A DNA stretch of 64,000 nucleotides, from the NCBI GenBank assembly GCA_022606135.1, contig JABYQN010000001.1:4464001-4528000 (forward strand), in the 5' to 3' direction. The notes below the pieces were generated by a model. The model made no database searches, was not told where the DNA came from, and worked only from the letters and a program-made list of their open reading frames with translations. Position 1 is the stretch's first letter, and each line of letters starts with the position of its first letter. Source of the DNA: Fomes fomentarius (lineage: Eukaryota > Basidiomycota > Agaricomycetes > Polyporales > Polyporaceae). This document shows positions 23,624-36,421 of the stretch, piece after piece. Made by a program: the position numbers and the translations under genes.

Positions 23624-23854
23624 GTGGTCCTTCCTGCTCGAATGTACAGGTGTCCATGCGGAAACGTACCTTGTATATGCATTCTTGTTTTCCTCGACGC
23701 TAGGAGTGGGAGTATCCTTCATTGATGATAGGTAGAGGTGCACAATCATGAAAATAACGCTACATGGCTCACGAGATAGATAGACGACGAGATGATATGT
23801 GACAATCCGACGATTACACCGACAATACCGTCCGCAATGCTAATGCAAGTGACT

Positions 23855-26302
23855 CTAGCGCGACTTCTCCATCTTGTTCTTCTCATAACACTCGAGGGTG
23901 ATGCTCGCCAAGAAGCCAGGGATGCACTGTTCCTGCTCGACCCAGTAGCGCATCAGCTGCGGGAGCTCCTCCGGACCGCCCTCGCCTTGGGCGATCAGCT
24001 GCATCTTCATGTTCTCGCCCTGCCCATTCGGCTGGAAGACGAACGCGGCGTTCAGGTCAAACTGTGACGTGACGCGCACCTGCCCATTGGGATAGAACGC
24101 GAGCTTGACCCCGAGGATCGACGCGATAGCCTCGCGGAACTCTGTGCTCTTCGCCGTGAACACCTGCGACGCGCCGCACGGATCACCAGTGTAGGCTATG
24201 TCTATGACGGGGAGGAACGACGAACATACCTGCTGCAGCCGCATGAGCCGCTTCTCCTTCTGCTTGAGCTCGTCCTCGAGCTTCAGCTTCTCTGCTTGCA
24301 CCGCCTCCCAGCTCGCACGCGGGACCAGCTCCTCCCTATTCGGATCCTGGTCAGAGCCGTGCACGCCGCTCTCTTCCAAGTCCTTCAAACGCTTGAGCAG
24401 CGCCTCATTCTCGCTCTTAAGTCGATCCATGGCAGCCTTGCTGAGATCCTCCCATCGTTGCGCGGGGTTTTCGCGCAGGCAAAGAACGCGGGTACCGGGG
24501 GGAAGGTGTCGGCCAGCGCCGATCTCACCGTGTAGCTCGAAGAGGGTCTGTTCAAGTTCCTCGATCTTGTCAAGGTGCTTTGCGGTCTCATCCTCGGCTT
24601 GCTTGAGCTCTAAACTCACACCCATTCGGTAAGTGCGTTTCATGGCATAGACGTGTTAACGCACCTTTCTCTGCGGCCCCCGCGGCAGCGCGCGCTGTCT
24701 CCACTTCAGCGAGAAGTTTCTTCTTAGCCTCAGTGTCTTCAGCGATCACGGGGTGGGCGCGAGTTTCTTTGAGCTCCGATTCCAGCGCAGAGACAGTCGC
24801 CTTGTAATCCTTGACTAATAGCTCGAGTTGTTGCATATGCACGAGAGTATCATCTTCTGATTTTGGCTGCCCATGGACAGCTTCTTCCGCATTGAAGCTC
24901 GCCTAAGTCTCATGAGTATTGAACGGTCTAGTGGTATTTCAGATACGTACCACCATAGCCTGCAAAAAGCTGACTTCGCGCTTCGCAAGGGCGACCTTGT
25001 GTTCGCTGCGCGTGGCGCTGTCCTTGAGTGCACGAACCTCACCGCGAAGTTCCTTGAGCATTGCTTGGGTTTCCGCTTCACGCGTTTGTAGTTCCGATAA
25101 CTCTTGATCGCGATGGTGTAGCAGGGCGACGTTCGATCCATGCTCCTCCATCAGACGCGCATGGGCCAAGCGAAGGCTTGAGAGACTCTGAGTAACGGAT
25201 ACGGGTGTCTTTGACGGAGTCGCTGGTTCAATAGACGACGATGCCCTTTGCGAAAATGAGCGCCGCAATCAATGAAAACATGATAGCACCCACCATTCTT
25301 CCCGTTCCTTCCTCGCAGCGTCCAACTCTGCCTCCAGCTTGACCACTTTTTCGCGTAGGTCGTCTGCGCCTCTAAGCCTCTTCTCAAGACTGCGCTTCTG
25401 CTCCTTCAAGACCTCCACGCTCGTCTGCTTCTCGCGTAGGACATTGAGCTCCGCGTTCATCTTCGCATTGGCGTTCTCGAGCTGACGCAAATACTTGGCT
25501 TGATGGTGTAGTTCCTCTCGTACCACGACCCAGTCCTCGTGTCCACTGCCATTAAGAGTCATGCTATCCTGAGCCGCGCTGAGCTCTTCAAACTGCGCTT
25601 GAAGCCCCTCAAATGCATGCGCACGCTCTTCCGCCAGGCGCCTGAACTCCGCTAGCTGATTCTCAAGCAAAGAGACTTGACGGGTGAGGGTAGTGATCTG
25701 CGACTTCTGAGTGGCGATGGTGTGAGCGGTGCTTCGAGAGAGGGATGAACGTTCCTCTTCCAAGTCTCGGTTTCGTTCTTGCAAGGAGGTGAGGGAGCTG
25801 CGTAGGGACCGGAGCTCGCCCTCAGCTTTCCGCTATTATCTATCTAGTCAGTGGCACCGAAATAAGGCCTCCGAGGATACGCTCACCTTCTCCTCTTGGT
25901 ATTCCGCGCATTCGCGCTCCTTCTCCTCCCTCTCCTCCTTCTCGCGTTGTGTTAACCATCTCCTATCCCCTTCCAACTGCTCGACAATGAGTTCTTTCTC
26001 TCGGAGCTTGGTCTCGAGCTCGAGCTTCGCCGTCTGTGCCGCAGCCAGCTGTCTCTCCAGGGATGCATTGGCCATGTGAGACGAGAACGCCTGTGTGCGC
26101 TGCTGCCGCTTAGCAGTTGAGAGCTGAGGGTCTGGGAACGTGGTAGAATGAGCGTCGGAGTGGTGTGTTCATTGTGATGCCACTCACCGCGTTCCAGTTC
26201 TGCAGTGAGAGAGTCGCGCTTTATCGCGCTGCTGCGTTGTATCGAGTGCAGAAGGCGGCTGGAGGAGTTGAGGGGTGTCGAGAACTTGTCGCCATTGCTC
26301 AT
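23855..26302 (-). CDS. MAD1: Mad1, spindle assembly checkpoint coiled-coil protein
   Basis: Mad1 recruits Mad2 to unattached kinetochores. ATG at 26302 begins MSNGDKFSTPLNSSSRLLHS, and nearly the whole protein then reads as coiled coil across about eight exons (for example LERQLAAAQTAKLELETKLREKE, LEEERSSLSRSTAHTIATQ). The conserved segment around GTRVLCLRENPAQRWE near the Mad2-interaction region is present. The globular C-terminal domain is clear: FREAIASILGVKLAFYPNGQVR, FDLNAAFVFQPNGQGENMKM, and YWVEQEQCIPGFLASITLEC, ending in KNKMEKSR. The estimated length of roughly 680 residues fits the family. It shares a short divergent promoter with the DUF262 gene. Confidence 0.9.
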
Positions 26303-26428
26303 GGTGGCGGTTGCGGACAAGGAGCACGCGTCGAGAGGCGCGAGCAGTCCGACGCGTTGGAGCGCCCGCACCCGCTCGTTCTTCCGACCACCACCATTCT
26401 ACCCGACGACGCATATTATCCTCACGCG
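26303..26428. promoter_or_regulatory. compact divergent promoter, MAD1 / DUF262 gene
   Basis: Only 126 bp separate the two start codons, so the genes must share promoter DNA. There is no TATA box; the stretch is GC-rich with a CACCACCATT run. Confidence 0.6.
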
Positions 26429-28723
26429 ATGAGCTCTGACTCTGATCTGACCGATATTGAAGACGCCTCGGATGAGGAGTACTCTCCCGTAAAGTCTGGC
26501 AAGTCGAAGGGAAAGTCGAAGGACGAGGCAGAGTCGGGTTACAGGATTCGCGGTGCGCTCAAGGTACCTCGAGCCACGACATACACGTGTCAATCACTAT
26601 ACGGTGCGTTGTATGCGTTACGCTACTCGCTTTTAAGACTCTGAAATGAAGCAGACCAGATTAGCAATCAAGACGTTGACCTCCAACCCGAGTACCAACG
26701 CGGTACGCTCCCATGCCGCTGTTCGAGTAGCGTAGATCCTCATAGTCCCTACGCCAGCTGTTGTCTGGCCAGAGGCCAAGCAGATTGGTGGGTTCCATCA
26801 CAAACACATCTAGCCTCCATACTGAGCTGCTACTAGGCCTCATTGACTCTATCTTCCGCAACTTCTACGTGCCACCCGTCATCTTCGGTATGTCAGCGCG
26901 GTCTCCTTACTGAACGCTCTTAGTAATGCCAGTGCAGTGGTACACATGACGGATGATGGTGGGGAGCTCAGGGTCTGCGTGGATGGTAAGCAACGTCTGA
27001 CGTCCATATACAGGTACGTGCGAATAGTCGGCGCACGCTCGCTCATTCTTGCAGTATCTTTTATCTCCATTGACTTGTCGTTCCGCCTAGATTCATCGCT
27101 GGCGAGGTATGTATCAGTCGTTTTCGAGGGGTAGTGTCACGTCACTCATGTCCTAATCATAGATTCCATGTAAGTTTCGACCCATTCAAGTGAAGTATGC
27201 GTTGTGCAACACTCAATCCGTGGACGGCGTATCTCAGACAAGGATCCGTGAGTTCTTGTCCTGTCAACCGCTGTTCTTCATACTGATGATGTATGTCCAG
27301 GTTCACCGGTGAAAAGTTTGTATTCAAGGACACTGGGAAGATCAAGGCGCAGCTACTTCCAGAGAGATACAGAAAGTTGTTCTTGAACAAACAGATTGTG
27401 TGTTGTGCGAAAGTATGGATGAATTCAAGTAAACAAGTCTGAGACCTGTGTCTAGGTTTGTATGGAATATCAAGATATCACAACTGCAAATGAAAGAGAA
27501 ATCTTCCAGGCAGGTAGCAACCAGTATCCATGTTGACTTTTTCGACTGATGGCAAAACATAGAGAGTCCAGTTGGGAATGGCACTCACTCCTGCAGGTTT
27601 GCTATCACTCAGACCTTCTCACCTTTCACGGACGTTGCTAACTGCACCATCATCAGAAAAATTGCAAGCCATCACTGGTCCTCAAGCCGATTTTGTCCGA
27701 GGACTCCTCGAGACCTACGTGGTCAACGAACTGGCCGAAAACCTCTCCTGGGATGTCAGTCGCGCGAATGACTTTCGGGGTCTTGCAACAGCTGTCTATA
27801 GTATCTCGAGATGGCCTCACTTGAACACTCTACCGTCCCTCCGCACTCTCGAAACCTGGCTTCAAGAGTCGGATGATCTGGACGAAGATTTCAGCGAGGA
27901 TATACATAATACTTTCCGAATTTTCTGCGCACTTGCCAGAGACTCTACGCTGAGCAAGCCGTTCTGGCTTGAAGGGGTCAAGAAAGTAGCGCCCATGGAG
28001 TTCTTTTCCATCGCTATCCTCATCCATGCCAACAAGAAGAAAATGACCATGGCTCAGCTCTCGGAGGTTATCGGACTCATGCGAAAGGACGTCCGGAAGA
28101 ACGAAAAGGACATTCGAACGAATACGCGGGCCTTCAAGTCAATCCTTGCTTTTCTCAAGAATATCAAGGCTTCCAAGTTGAAGGCAGATGGCGATCCTCC
28201 TGCCGCATCAGCAGTATCAGCTACGAAGTCGAAGAGGAAGCAACCAAGTTCTGCGTCGAATGGTGGTGAGTTGCTTGCTCACACCTGTCATCACCCTCAA
28301 CTACTCACCACCCGTTCTGCAGCTCCTACTCCAGCTCCCGCTCTACGAACGGCCTCGAAGGCGCCGCCGGCCCCTGCTACGATAGATAGACCTACAAAAC
28401 CGTCGGCATCTGCTCCGCCGGCATCTGCTTCCCCTCGTCCTACGCCCAGTGCACCTGCTGCTTTGCGCACCGCGAAACCTCCGGCACCATTGCACCCTTC
28501 ACTTCCTATGCCGCCGCCTTTGCTACCTCCACCCCCACCTCGACAGAACTCGCTCGGCAGTTCCATCATGCAGCGCATGGTTCCGGGGTCATCGCTGCCA
28601 GGTCCGAATAGTCAAACAGCTAGCCGCATGTATGACCCTAGTCGCGACCCACGGAACTCGTCGCACCAAGCACAACTATCGCATGGTGCCAGTGGGTCCG
28701 GAGCTCAGTGGGCGAGAAGATGA
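26429..28723 (+). CDS. DUF262 (GmrSD N-domain-like) nuclear-type protein
   Basis: ATG at 26429 opens an acidic, Ser/Lys-rich tail (MSSDSDLTDIEDASDEEY). The DUF262 domain follows over several tiny exons: LYDQISNQDVDLQPEYQR, DVVWPEAKQIGLIDSIFRN, YVPPVIF, CVDGKQRLTSIYRFIAGE, VKYALC, and EREIFQRVQLGMALTPA. The invariant DGKQRLTS core is present, corresponding to DGQQRLT in bacterial DUF262 proteins, which belong to the ParB/Srx-like fold and include GmrSD restriction enzymes. A helical middle (about 27660-28170) and a low-complexity Pro/Ala/Ser-rich C-terminus ending in GSGAQWARR complete it. In fungi the role is unknown; nucleotide hydrolysis or nucleic-acid binding is inference. The frame is open throughout, and it is divergent from MAD1. 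Confidence 0.85.
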
Positions 28724-28973
28724 TGATATCCTATCTTGTTCGGCGTTATTTGTGGGTGGCAGGTACGTGCTCTACCCATCGTAGAAGTCAAGGTACTCAT
28801 TGCGGTCTCTCAGCCCCTCGCCTCTCAATAGCGTGCTTTGTGTAATGTTATGTATATTACATTTCTTCGACACATACTGTCTACATAAGATGGGTATCTG
28901 CGGGGTATCGATGTAGCGACTTTCTGTGTCAACACTATCACTGTGAGCTAGATCTACAGAAACGCCCGTCCTC

Positions 28974-30512
28974 TTAGCCATAGTTGTCGCGCCACCAGCT
29001 ACCTTGGAAGCGCAATTGCATGCCCGTGACGTCACGTATACGCCTCATGATGGTCGTCAGAGGCGTAACGAGGCCGTATGGACCCCGTTCCGGCGCGGCA
29101 TATAGCATCGCTAACGGCACTGCGACAGCTCCCTCCTCCGGGTCCCCCTCGAGCGCAGACGCAATCAACGCACCCGCATCCCCTCTCGCTGCGAACTTGA
29201 GGGGACCCCGTCCTGGCGCGGGGAAGACAGCCCATTCCCGTGCGACATATCCGCCGATGATGACGCTCGCGGGTGCGCCATTCACGACTCCGTCGCGGTA
29301 TGGTCCAAGCGGTCGTTCGACGTTTGGGTCGGACACGTGCATGGACACAATCGCGCCTCGCTCGAGCGTGCCTGGGTATGCATGGAGCGTGACCGGGTTG
29401 TCGCTCGTCTTGGACGCCATACGCATCAGTGTCCACGAGAGAAGATGCGTGTGCTGGTCGTCCACGGTGCTCTTTGGGAGCTGCAAGGCTCCACTCCTAG
29501 AGTGTCGATGATGAGAGCCTACGAGCGCGTTAGCACTATACGCTCATCGACACAATTGACAGGACTCACTATTGCATGGGCGGATGAGCGCCTCCGCCGC
29601 GCACGTATGTCCCACATCGTATTCGTGTGGTCGTGCGAGCGACTGGCACAGTCTTGTGCACTCGGCCTCTTGCTGCTGCAGACGCCTCTCCGCCAGCGGG
29701 GAGATCGCCGCTGCGCCGGTCCTCTCTACCTCCGCGCATATCCTCGCCTTCTCCAGCTCGAACACCCGGATCGCCTGTTCCACCACCTTGACCGCAGGAT
29801 TGGATAATGGACGTCCCAGAGACTGGATGGCGAGTTGTGAGCTGCGAACGCGCCGTTGGTGTCGCCCACGCGGCTTCAATCGAGGATGGAGGGCGAAGCC
29901 AGAGTGTGATACCGCCGCCTGACCGACTGTGAGACCATATAATGAGTTGTCGTCGTCGGTCGAGTGGAGGTACGCTCCGAACACCATGGCTCGTTGCGTG
30001 CCAGAGCAGAAGAGCGGGTCTCCTGGCTCCAGGCGATGTGGGAGCGTGAGCCTGTCCGGGCTGTAGGTGTCAAAGGGCGTTGCGGTTGCCAATGGCTCAC
30101 CGATGAATAGGTGGACGGGGACCGCGCTCTGCATGAGATGGACCATCTCTAGCACCTCGACGTTGAGCATCGTCGTGTGCAGCACGATCCCGAGGACCTG
30201 CTGGTTCTCCGGCAACTCCGAGCGATGCAGACAGGGGACGATGGTCGCGCGGCACCCGTCAATCTGCAAGAGGACCCTTGTGATCTTGTTGAGCGAATTC
30301 TCTGCGGTACGTAGTGCAGGATGATTTGGGTCGATTGCTTCATACCGCAAGCGCACGGCACGGTGATTGGGATTGTGGATGAACCTGGCAGTCGGACATC
30401 CATTGGCGACGTCGCCACCACCATTGAGAGTGGACGCTACTGCTCACCAGTTGTGCCCCAGCTCAATCAGCTCATCCTGGATACTCGTCGATCGGGCGTG
30501 TGAGGGGTGCAT
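28974..30512 (-). CDS. trypsin-fold-like protein lacking catalytic residues
   Basis: ATG at 30512 (MHPSHARSTSIQDELIELGHN) is spliced through a GTGAGC...TGCCAG intron to WFIHNPNHRAVRLRYEAIDPNHPA. A second intron near 29565-29515 joins IRPCNS to the C-terminal half. The layout follows a basidiomycete protease-like family: a turn GTQRAMVFGAYL, then YGLTVGQAAV where relatives have GLTxRHV, a helical linker, REWAVF, and ARGDAGALI where active chymotrypsin-like enzymes have GDSG. A closing GMLYA-type strand appears as LAMLYAAPERGPYGLVTPLTTIMRRI. Both the His and the nucleophile Ser positions are changed (Gln and Ala), so it should be catalytically dead. The family call rests on motif order from memory; the substitutions are read directly. 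Confidence 0.55.
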
Positions 30513-32544
30513 GGCACGGGACGGGGAGAGCGTCGGAGCTCACTGTCCTCTGGCCTCCTCCTTTTCTTTGATCGTCATCGAGCATCTGGACAAGCGAAAG
30601 AGGGCGCTATCGGCGGTGGGATTGAGGGAGTCAACCAAGCGTCGATCGTTTATCGAGCAGTCTAACCTATCTCGTCCAGGGAGCTTGGAGCCCGGATCAC
30701 GGATCGCACCGTCAATCTCAACATCAGAGCGTTCAGTAGCCTTTCTGCCCGATGCGGAAACAAGATCGTGGGTCTGTACAAGGCTCTGATTTACCTTCCC
30801 GCCTTCGCTGAGCGTCGATGCCTCCGTCGCGTCGCACCAACTGGTATTGTTTGGACAGCCGCCGTGGGGGATCTCGGTACGGAGTGTGGCGTAAAATCCA
30901 CCAGGAACATTCGTCCATCATAGGAACTACACCGCCACTATTGTCTTTTGTCTCTTGAAACCACTTGATCGTGTGGAGGGGCACGAGGACTCCATGCCCC
31001 GGCATATTGTGCGGATACGCAGCACGCACACGTCTTGCGTGTGCAATCATCACCGGTCAACGGATGACTAGATGACCTGGGACCGCGATGCGCGCTGAGC
31101 CTGTATCTGCACTGCGCAACTCAAAGGCACAAGACAGACAATAACTTTCGACTTCATGCTCGCGGAGCGCGAAGGGGGACTGAGCCCGAGGCTCGATGAT
31201 AGATGATAATATACATTGGAGGCGCACACATCAACTTGGGGGACTGTCCTGTGCCACGAGGGGGCGCAATCGGCGGACGGTGCGGGTACTTGTTCAGGCG
31301 GCGCACACTTCAATTCCTCGGCATCGATCCAGTATAGCCTGAGTCGCAGAATCTGTGTTCCTTCCCTCTTTGTCCGCTAACCATGTTCACAGCCCATACT
31401 TAGCGGCGAACTTCAAGAACAAGCTTCTCTTGCATATAGCACCGGTGCTATGCAGCGCGGATTCCGCCTAACGACCTGGTGGACGCATTATGAAGGTAAT
31501 CTGAGTTGGGAGGATCATGATGAGACCGTCCTCTGGTACTAGACATTCTGACGGCCATGCCGTCATTGGACGCATGACACTTGAAGTGGTAAGCTTGAAA
31601 GCACACGATGCTTAGGTGCACTTGCAGAGAGGGGACGTTGTTGCTATCATTGGCGACGATGTGCCAGTGGAGGACCCAATAGAGTTATTAGCCCAAGTGA
31701 ATACGGATACAAGACTGATGATGGAGTATTCCTAGAAGCAGCAATGAGCAAGATATCACAATGTCCAGGAAAATAGTTGCCATGCTGTTGACTCGGACTC
31801 GTTGTGCCTGCGTTGTGCTGAAGCCTGACGCAGGCTGAAGCTAGGCGTATCAGGAGTAGAACCGAGATAAGATAAGGCAGCCAAAGCAGGATCTAATAGA
31901 CGCTTTCACTGAGTACGGGCCCACACCGTTCTCCTTCGTTCTGTGGTAACAGTCAACAGGTCGGACTCAGCTTCGCCTCCATACTGGTCAAATAGCTAGA
32001 GCTTTACTTGTTGACTATGACTTGCGATGAGCAGTGCAAGCGCTTGATCGTCTCAGCTTACATTGGCGGGCAGCAGTGACTTCCGAGTCGCACGAATCTG
32101 AAGGATCAAAGGCTGGCAGGCTGCTACGAACATCTTGCGTTCATATGACATGGTGTGGTATATGCCAGCAGCAAATACTTATAGCAGCCATTTATACACA
32201 TCAAGAACGGCTGGTCACGCCTCCTCATGAAGTTCCGTCTCCTTTCCGTGCACCATGAATATTCACTGCTTCGGCTCCAAACTCCCTCGGTCAACCTTGA
32301 TGCACAGGTTACGGCACCATTATGGTCAGAAGCAACACTTCTCATTGACCACATCATGGGGCAAGAATCCAGCGCTCGATGGGAGTGTGGTATGTGACAG
32401 GACTCTTCAACTCTGTTCACGCAGAACGGAATCAAACACGCAGAGCAAAGTTGACATAACCTTGTCAAACGTACAGCTTGCAGCACACCTTCGCTATAGA
32501 GTTACAATAATCTATGGGAAGTTTCGAGGGTATAAAAGCTCTCT
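30513..32544. other. gene-poor 2 kb
   Basis: I found no gene here. Short frames at 30733-31053 (minus) and 32124-32486 (minus) lack recognisable features and splice partners. There is no tRNA, no clear repeat and no similarity to the other paralogous blocks that I could see. It may carry the promoter of the pseudo-protease at its low end and of the membrane-protein gene at its high end. Confidence 0.4.
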
Positions 32545-32556
32545 ATGCTCAGAGGA

Positions 32557-34088
32557 ATGCCGGGTCCAACACCGACTCCGGGTCTACCGCTCATCATGGC
32601 TCTCTCCGTCCTGGACGTAGCACTGGCATTGACCTGCGTAGAGAGTGCATTGTACGGCATATTCTTTGTACTAGCCGTCACCTCTCTCGGGGTCCTAGTC
32701 GTTCGCCATGCAAAGGACACCGGCGGACGGAAATCGTCGTTGTTCTCATTCCCCGGTGTTCTACGGTCGCCGTTGTTCATCGCGACCGTGATGCTTCTAC
32801 TCACAGTCAGCGCAGTGAGACCCACTACATTCTTTGACTTGACTATGTAGACTCTGACCTTGGACCCGCGCAGCACTGGGTCATCACCGTCCGTCGTGTC
32901 TTCTTCGCCTTCATCTACCGCGAGCATGGACGAGAGCCGGCGACATTCTATTCGTCCATCGAAGCTCCAACACAAGTCACTGCAACGGCGTTCGTGATCG
33001 CTTCCGTCATCGTCGGCGACATCATCCTAGTCAGTATGCTCCTATCTATTGCTGAACCATATGCCTGACCATTACCAGACGTATCGCATATGGGTCGTAT
33101 GGGACCGTAAACTCGCCATGATCATATTCCCGACGCTCTGCACCATGGCCTATGCCGGTATTTGACCCCCTCCGAACCTGTAGCGTATCAGTAACGCTCA
33201 CTAAATCCACTCAATAGCATCCGGGATAAGTGTCGTGCAGCTCTTCGCTACGTTCACTCCCGGAGAGAGCGTATTCGTGTCCGAATCACAGAGCCGCATC
33301 ATCCCGACTGCGACGCTCACCCTGTCGTACGTCTCTTTCTGTGTGGAGCTACAAGCGATCTCCTCATCCACTAATCCAACATCCGACAGAACAAATATCT
33401 ATGGCACAGGTGCGACTCCATTCTTCGTCATAACTTGGCTCGAGTGTCAGTCTCATTCATCACCCATTGGCAGCATCTATCGCATATCGCATTTGGTCCA
33501 CAAATAGAATCCTGAAAAACGAGCGCATGATGGTTCCTGGGATGAGCGTCCTGGTATGCAACTCCGCCCCCTCGTTCATTCATATGCTTTCCCCACTCAC
33601 ACTGCATCCTTCACCGCCACAGGAAGCTCTGGTCATCTTTGTCGAGAGTGCTGCTCTCTATACGTAAGGGTCTCCCCCCTCTCCCATTGTGTGCTCACAC
33701 GCCCCTGTATCGCAGGTCCTGGACGCTCTTCTTCCTCCTCGCATACGCCGCGCACTCCATTCTCTATTCCTTCGCTCTGCACTGCATCCCCGCAGCAACG
33801 GGCATCTCCTTCATGCTCATCATCGTCCGCGTCGGCCTCGGTTTCTCCTCCTGGACTGAGACGCCTGTAGGCGTCCTTCCTCAAATGCGCCGTGGCGCAC
33901 CTCCGCGACAGGACGCGCACGACCCGGCGGGGTACCCGCTGCGCATGATTACGCTGAACGTGATGAGGACGGTGGATCGGGAGACGGACTTCGCGCTACC
34001 GCAGGTCCAGCATGGTGAGAAGCGAAGGTCTGGGAGTGGACTTGATGTAGACTCGGATATTGCGAAGCATTCTGCGGAGGATGTCTAG
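32557..34088 (+). CDS. seven-helix membrane protein, full-length paralogue of the gene at 1-928
   Basis: Exons give, in order, VLDVALALTCVESALYGIFF, SPLFIATVMLLLTVSA, HWVITVRRVFFAFIY, TATAFVIASVIVGDIIL, YRIWVVWDRKLAMIIFPTL, SVVQLFATFTPGESVF, LIAYRIWSTNRILKNER, ALVIFVESAALYT, SWTLFFLLAYAAHSILYSF, and GISFMLIIVRVGLGF, then a polar tail ending at the TAG at 34086-34088. That is about seven transmembrane helices and an extracellular-type N-terminus. The start is uncertain: ATGs at 32545, 32557 and 32596 are in frame. A TATAAAAG at 32531-32538 is so close that transcription probably starts near 32560, which favours ATG 32596. Introns are short and regular. The function of this Agaricomycete family is unknown; a receptor or transporter role would be speculation. 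Confidence 0.8.
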
Positions 34089-34385
34089 TAGTGCTGGGAG
34101 GCCCTTAATACTTTGGGTACCGTATCCATGATGCATGTCCTAACGAGAGATACTAATACTATCTATGTATCATCGGTGATAGCTACACCGTCACGTAGGA
34201 GACTGAACAAATCGAACTTGAAGGAGATGCCTCAAGTCGGGGCACGATAAGATAAGATTGAGAATCCTTTAGACGCCCTCCTCCAATAGGAGGTCAGCAC
34301 TGCTCAACCACGCCCACCGCTAACCTCACCCACCAACCTCGCCCACCATTGAGCCATGATGACCAAGATAGGACAACACTAGGAT

Positions 34386-36421
34386 ATGATAAGCATATAC
34401 TATCCTCATCCAGTTCATCCTGCTCGCGACATGGTCACGTTGACGGGGATGACATATGCCTTACAACTGCTCAGACGAGCAGCCAGAATGTTCCGGATCG
34501 AGGATACCGAGAAATCGGTCACCTTGTACAGGGTACGTCTCTTCTTCTGTTGCCTTGACTTGTGGCGACCGCTGACCGTCCCACCAGCCATCTGGCCTAC
34601 TCATTCGACCTGTAAACACATCGTTTGAACGCACTCGACAGTGGCTGCGGGAACATCTCGGAGACGAGAGTGCCAAGCTCGACCCTGCCGATGTCTTATG
34701 TGACCTCCTCCCCCCGGAGGACCTACGTGAGCTCGGTGTCGTCATCGTGACCCCAGACAGTAAGTGTATGCTCAGGATGCCTTCTCAGCCTTGCCACAGT
34801 CGAGGAAAGCCTCGACGAGGTGCCAGTGGGTATCGGGAAAGCCATCAGGGGTACGTCGCCACGCTCGACCCTCAGCGATTGTATTGATAGTTGTATTAGT
34901 CCGTGAGGCTGCTATTCGTGGCAACAACCTACCGTCGCCGTCAACGACTGTCACATCGTTCGAAGCAATGAAGAAGTTGTTCGACGGAGAGTTCCATGCT
35001 GGACGACTCGACGGTCACTACGGACCACCTGCCGCGCTATTCAGTCCGGTTCTGGGTTTGCTCCATTACCACCTCACCCATCTTGACGACGACCTCCCTG
35101 AGATTCGTCCAGACTATCGGGAGCTCGAACGGACCCACGCATTCATCTCGGATTCGCTAGAAAGCTTCAAAAATGAGGAAGCTCGATTTGAGGCTGAGAC
35201 TATATTTGCATTCATAGAGAGGCTTCATCCCGATGTCGAGTGGGAGCCGACACAGAATGGCACCTTTGACGTGGTATATGGCAGCCCCACCGGTTTGCCT
35301 TGTGGGATCTTGCGGTTGAAGAACGAGGTGGGCCTTGACGGAGATGCATCAATCCAAGCGCGTGTGTCCTATGTGAAATGTGTTACGGAGGATAAAGAGG
35401 AGGTTCGTATAAGGTACCACCTGTTGCTTCAAGCTCTCACAAGCGCATGTGCAGATCAAGCGTTTACGCAAAATCTCGAACTGTCCGGCGGTCGTGATCG
35501 GCCTGATGGGCGATCTTGTTGAGATAGGCGTCGCTGTCTACACCGACGGTCCATACAGCGACTTCCTCTATTCGTCCGGGCGGATGCGCCTTGGCTATCA
35601 TCAGAACGCCAACGTGCTGCGCATTGCGCGCGCATTCAGCGCCGTCAAGCTCGCGCTCGCCGGGCTCCGAAAGCATTACGAGGAACTGAAGGTCAACCCG
35701 CCACCGAAATGGAGCATTCAACACCCCTTTCCCTCGCCGATTCCGGAGCCTTGGTGGCAGGGCAAGATGCCGCGCATCACCTTCACTGACCGGCTATCGC
35801 GCACAGGCAGGCAATTTACCCTCTTGGATCCATCGGTGGTGACGTCGTAAGTGTTGGCCGACGACAGACGTTCAGGCCTGTACATCGGGAAACTGCACAC
35901 TTCCGACTCGGGCGCAGCTGAGGACTCGGACAGCGTCGAAGTTCTCGTCAAGTTCACCGCGGAGTACAATGCCGATGCGCATCGGATCCTCGCCAAGGCC
36001 GGTTTTGCGCCTGCGCTGCATGCATGTGTCCCTGTCTGCGGCGGTCTGAAGATGGTCGTGATGGATCGTGTGCAAGGGGAGAATGCTTGGAATGCCGAGC
36101 AGAGGGACGAGCTGCCGCTCACGGTCTATGAAAGCGTGCGGAGCGCGATCGAGGTGCTCCACCTGGCGGGCTTCGTCTTTGGCGACCTCCGTCTTCCAAA
36201 CATCATGTGTCTCCCTGATGGTCGCGCGATGTTGGTGGATTTCGATTGGGTGGGCAAGGCGGACGAAGCACGCTATCCGGCCACCCTCAACGACACCGCG
36301 GCTAGGTGGGCCCCCGGGGGTGGGACGGTATGAGATCATGCGCAAGGAGCACGATCTGCACCTACTCAAAGCCCTCAAGAATTCGTGCAATCCCGCTTCG
36401 CCGACGGCTTCCTTAGCCTAG
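34386..36421 (+). pseudogene. Crinkler-like nuclease/kinase gene, disrupted (copy C)
   Basis: The same exon order as the open copy at 56-58 kb. The N-terminal part (YYPHP, then SVTLYR, ERTRQWLREHLG) looks like the ubiquitin-like header of Crinkler proteins. A PD-(D/E)XK-like middle follows (FDVVYGSPTGL, ILRLKNEVGLDGDAS). A protein-kinase-like end holds VVMDRVQG, HLAGFVFGDLRLPNIM, and MLVDFDWVG. Two lesions are visible. GAA has become TAA at 35848-35850 (after DPSVVTS), and a run of five G near 36315 (four expected) shifts the frame so that the last 30 or so residues (RYEIMRKEHDLHLL) lie in another frame. The first exon before 34386 is also poorly conserved. Neither lesion is in the other copy. 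Crinkler-type proteins are effectors or conflict-system proteins in oomycetes and fungi; this copy is almost certainly non-functional. Confidence 0.8.
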
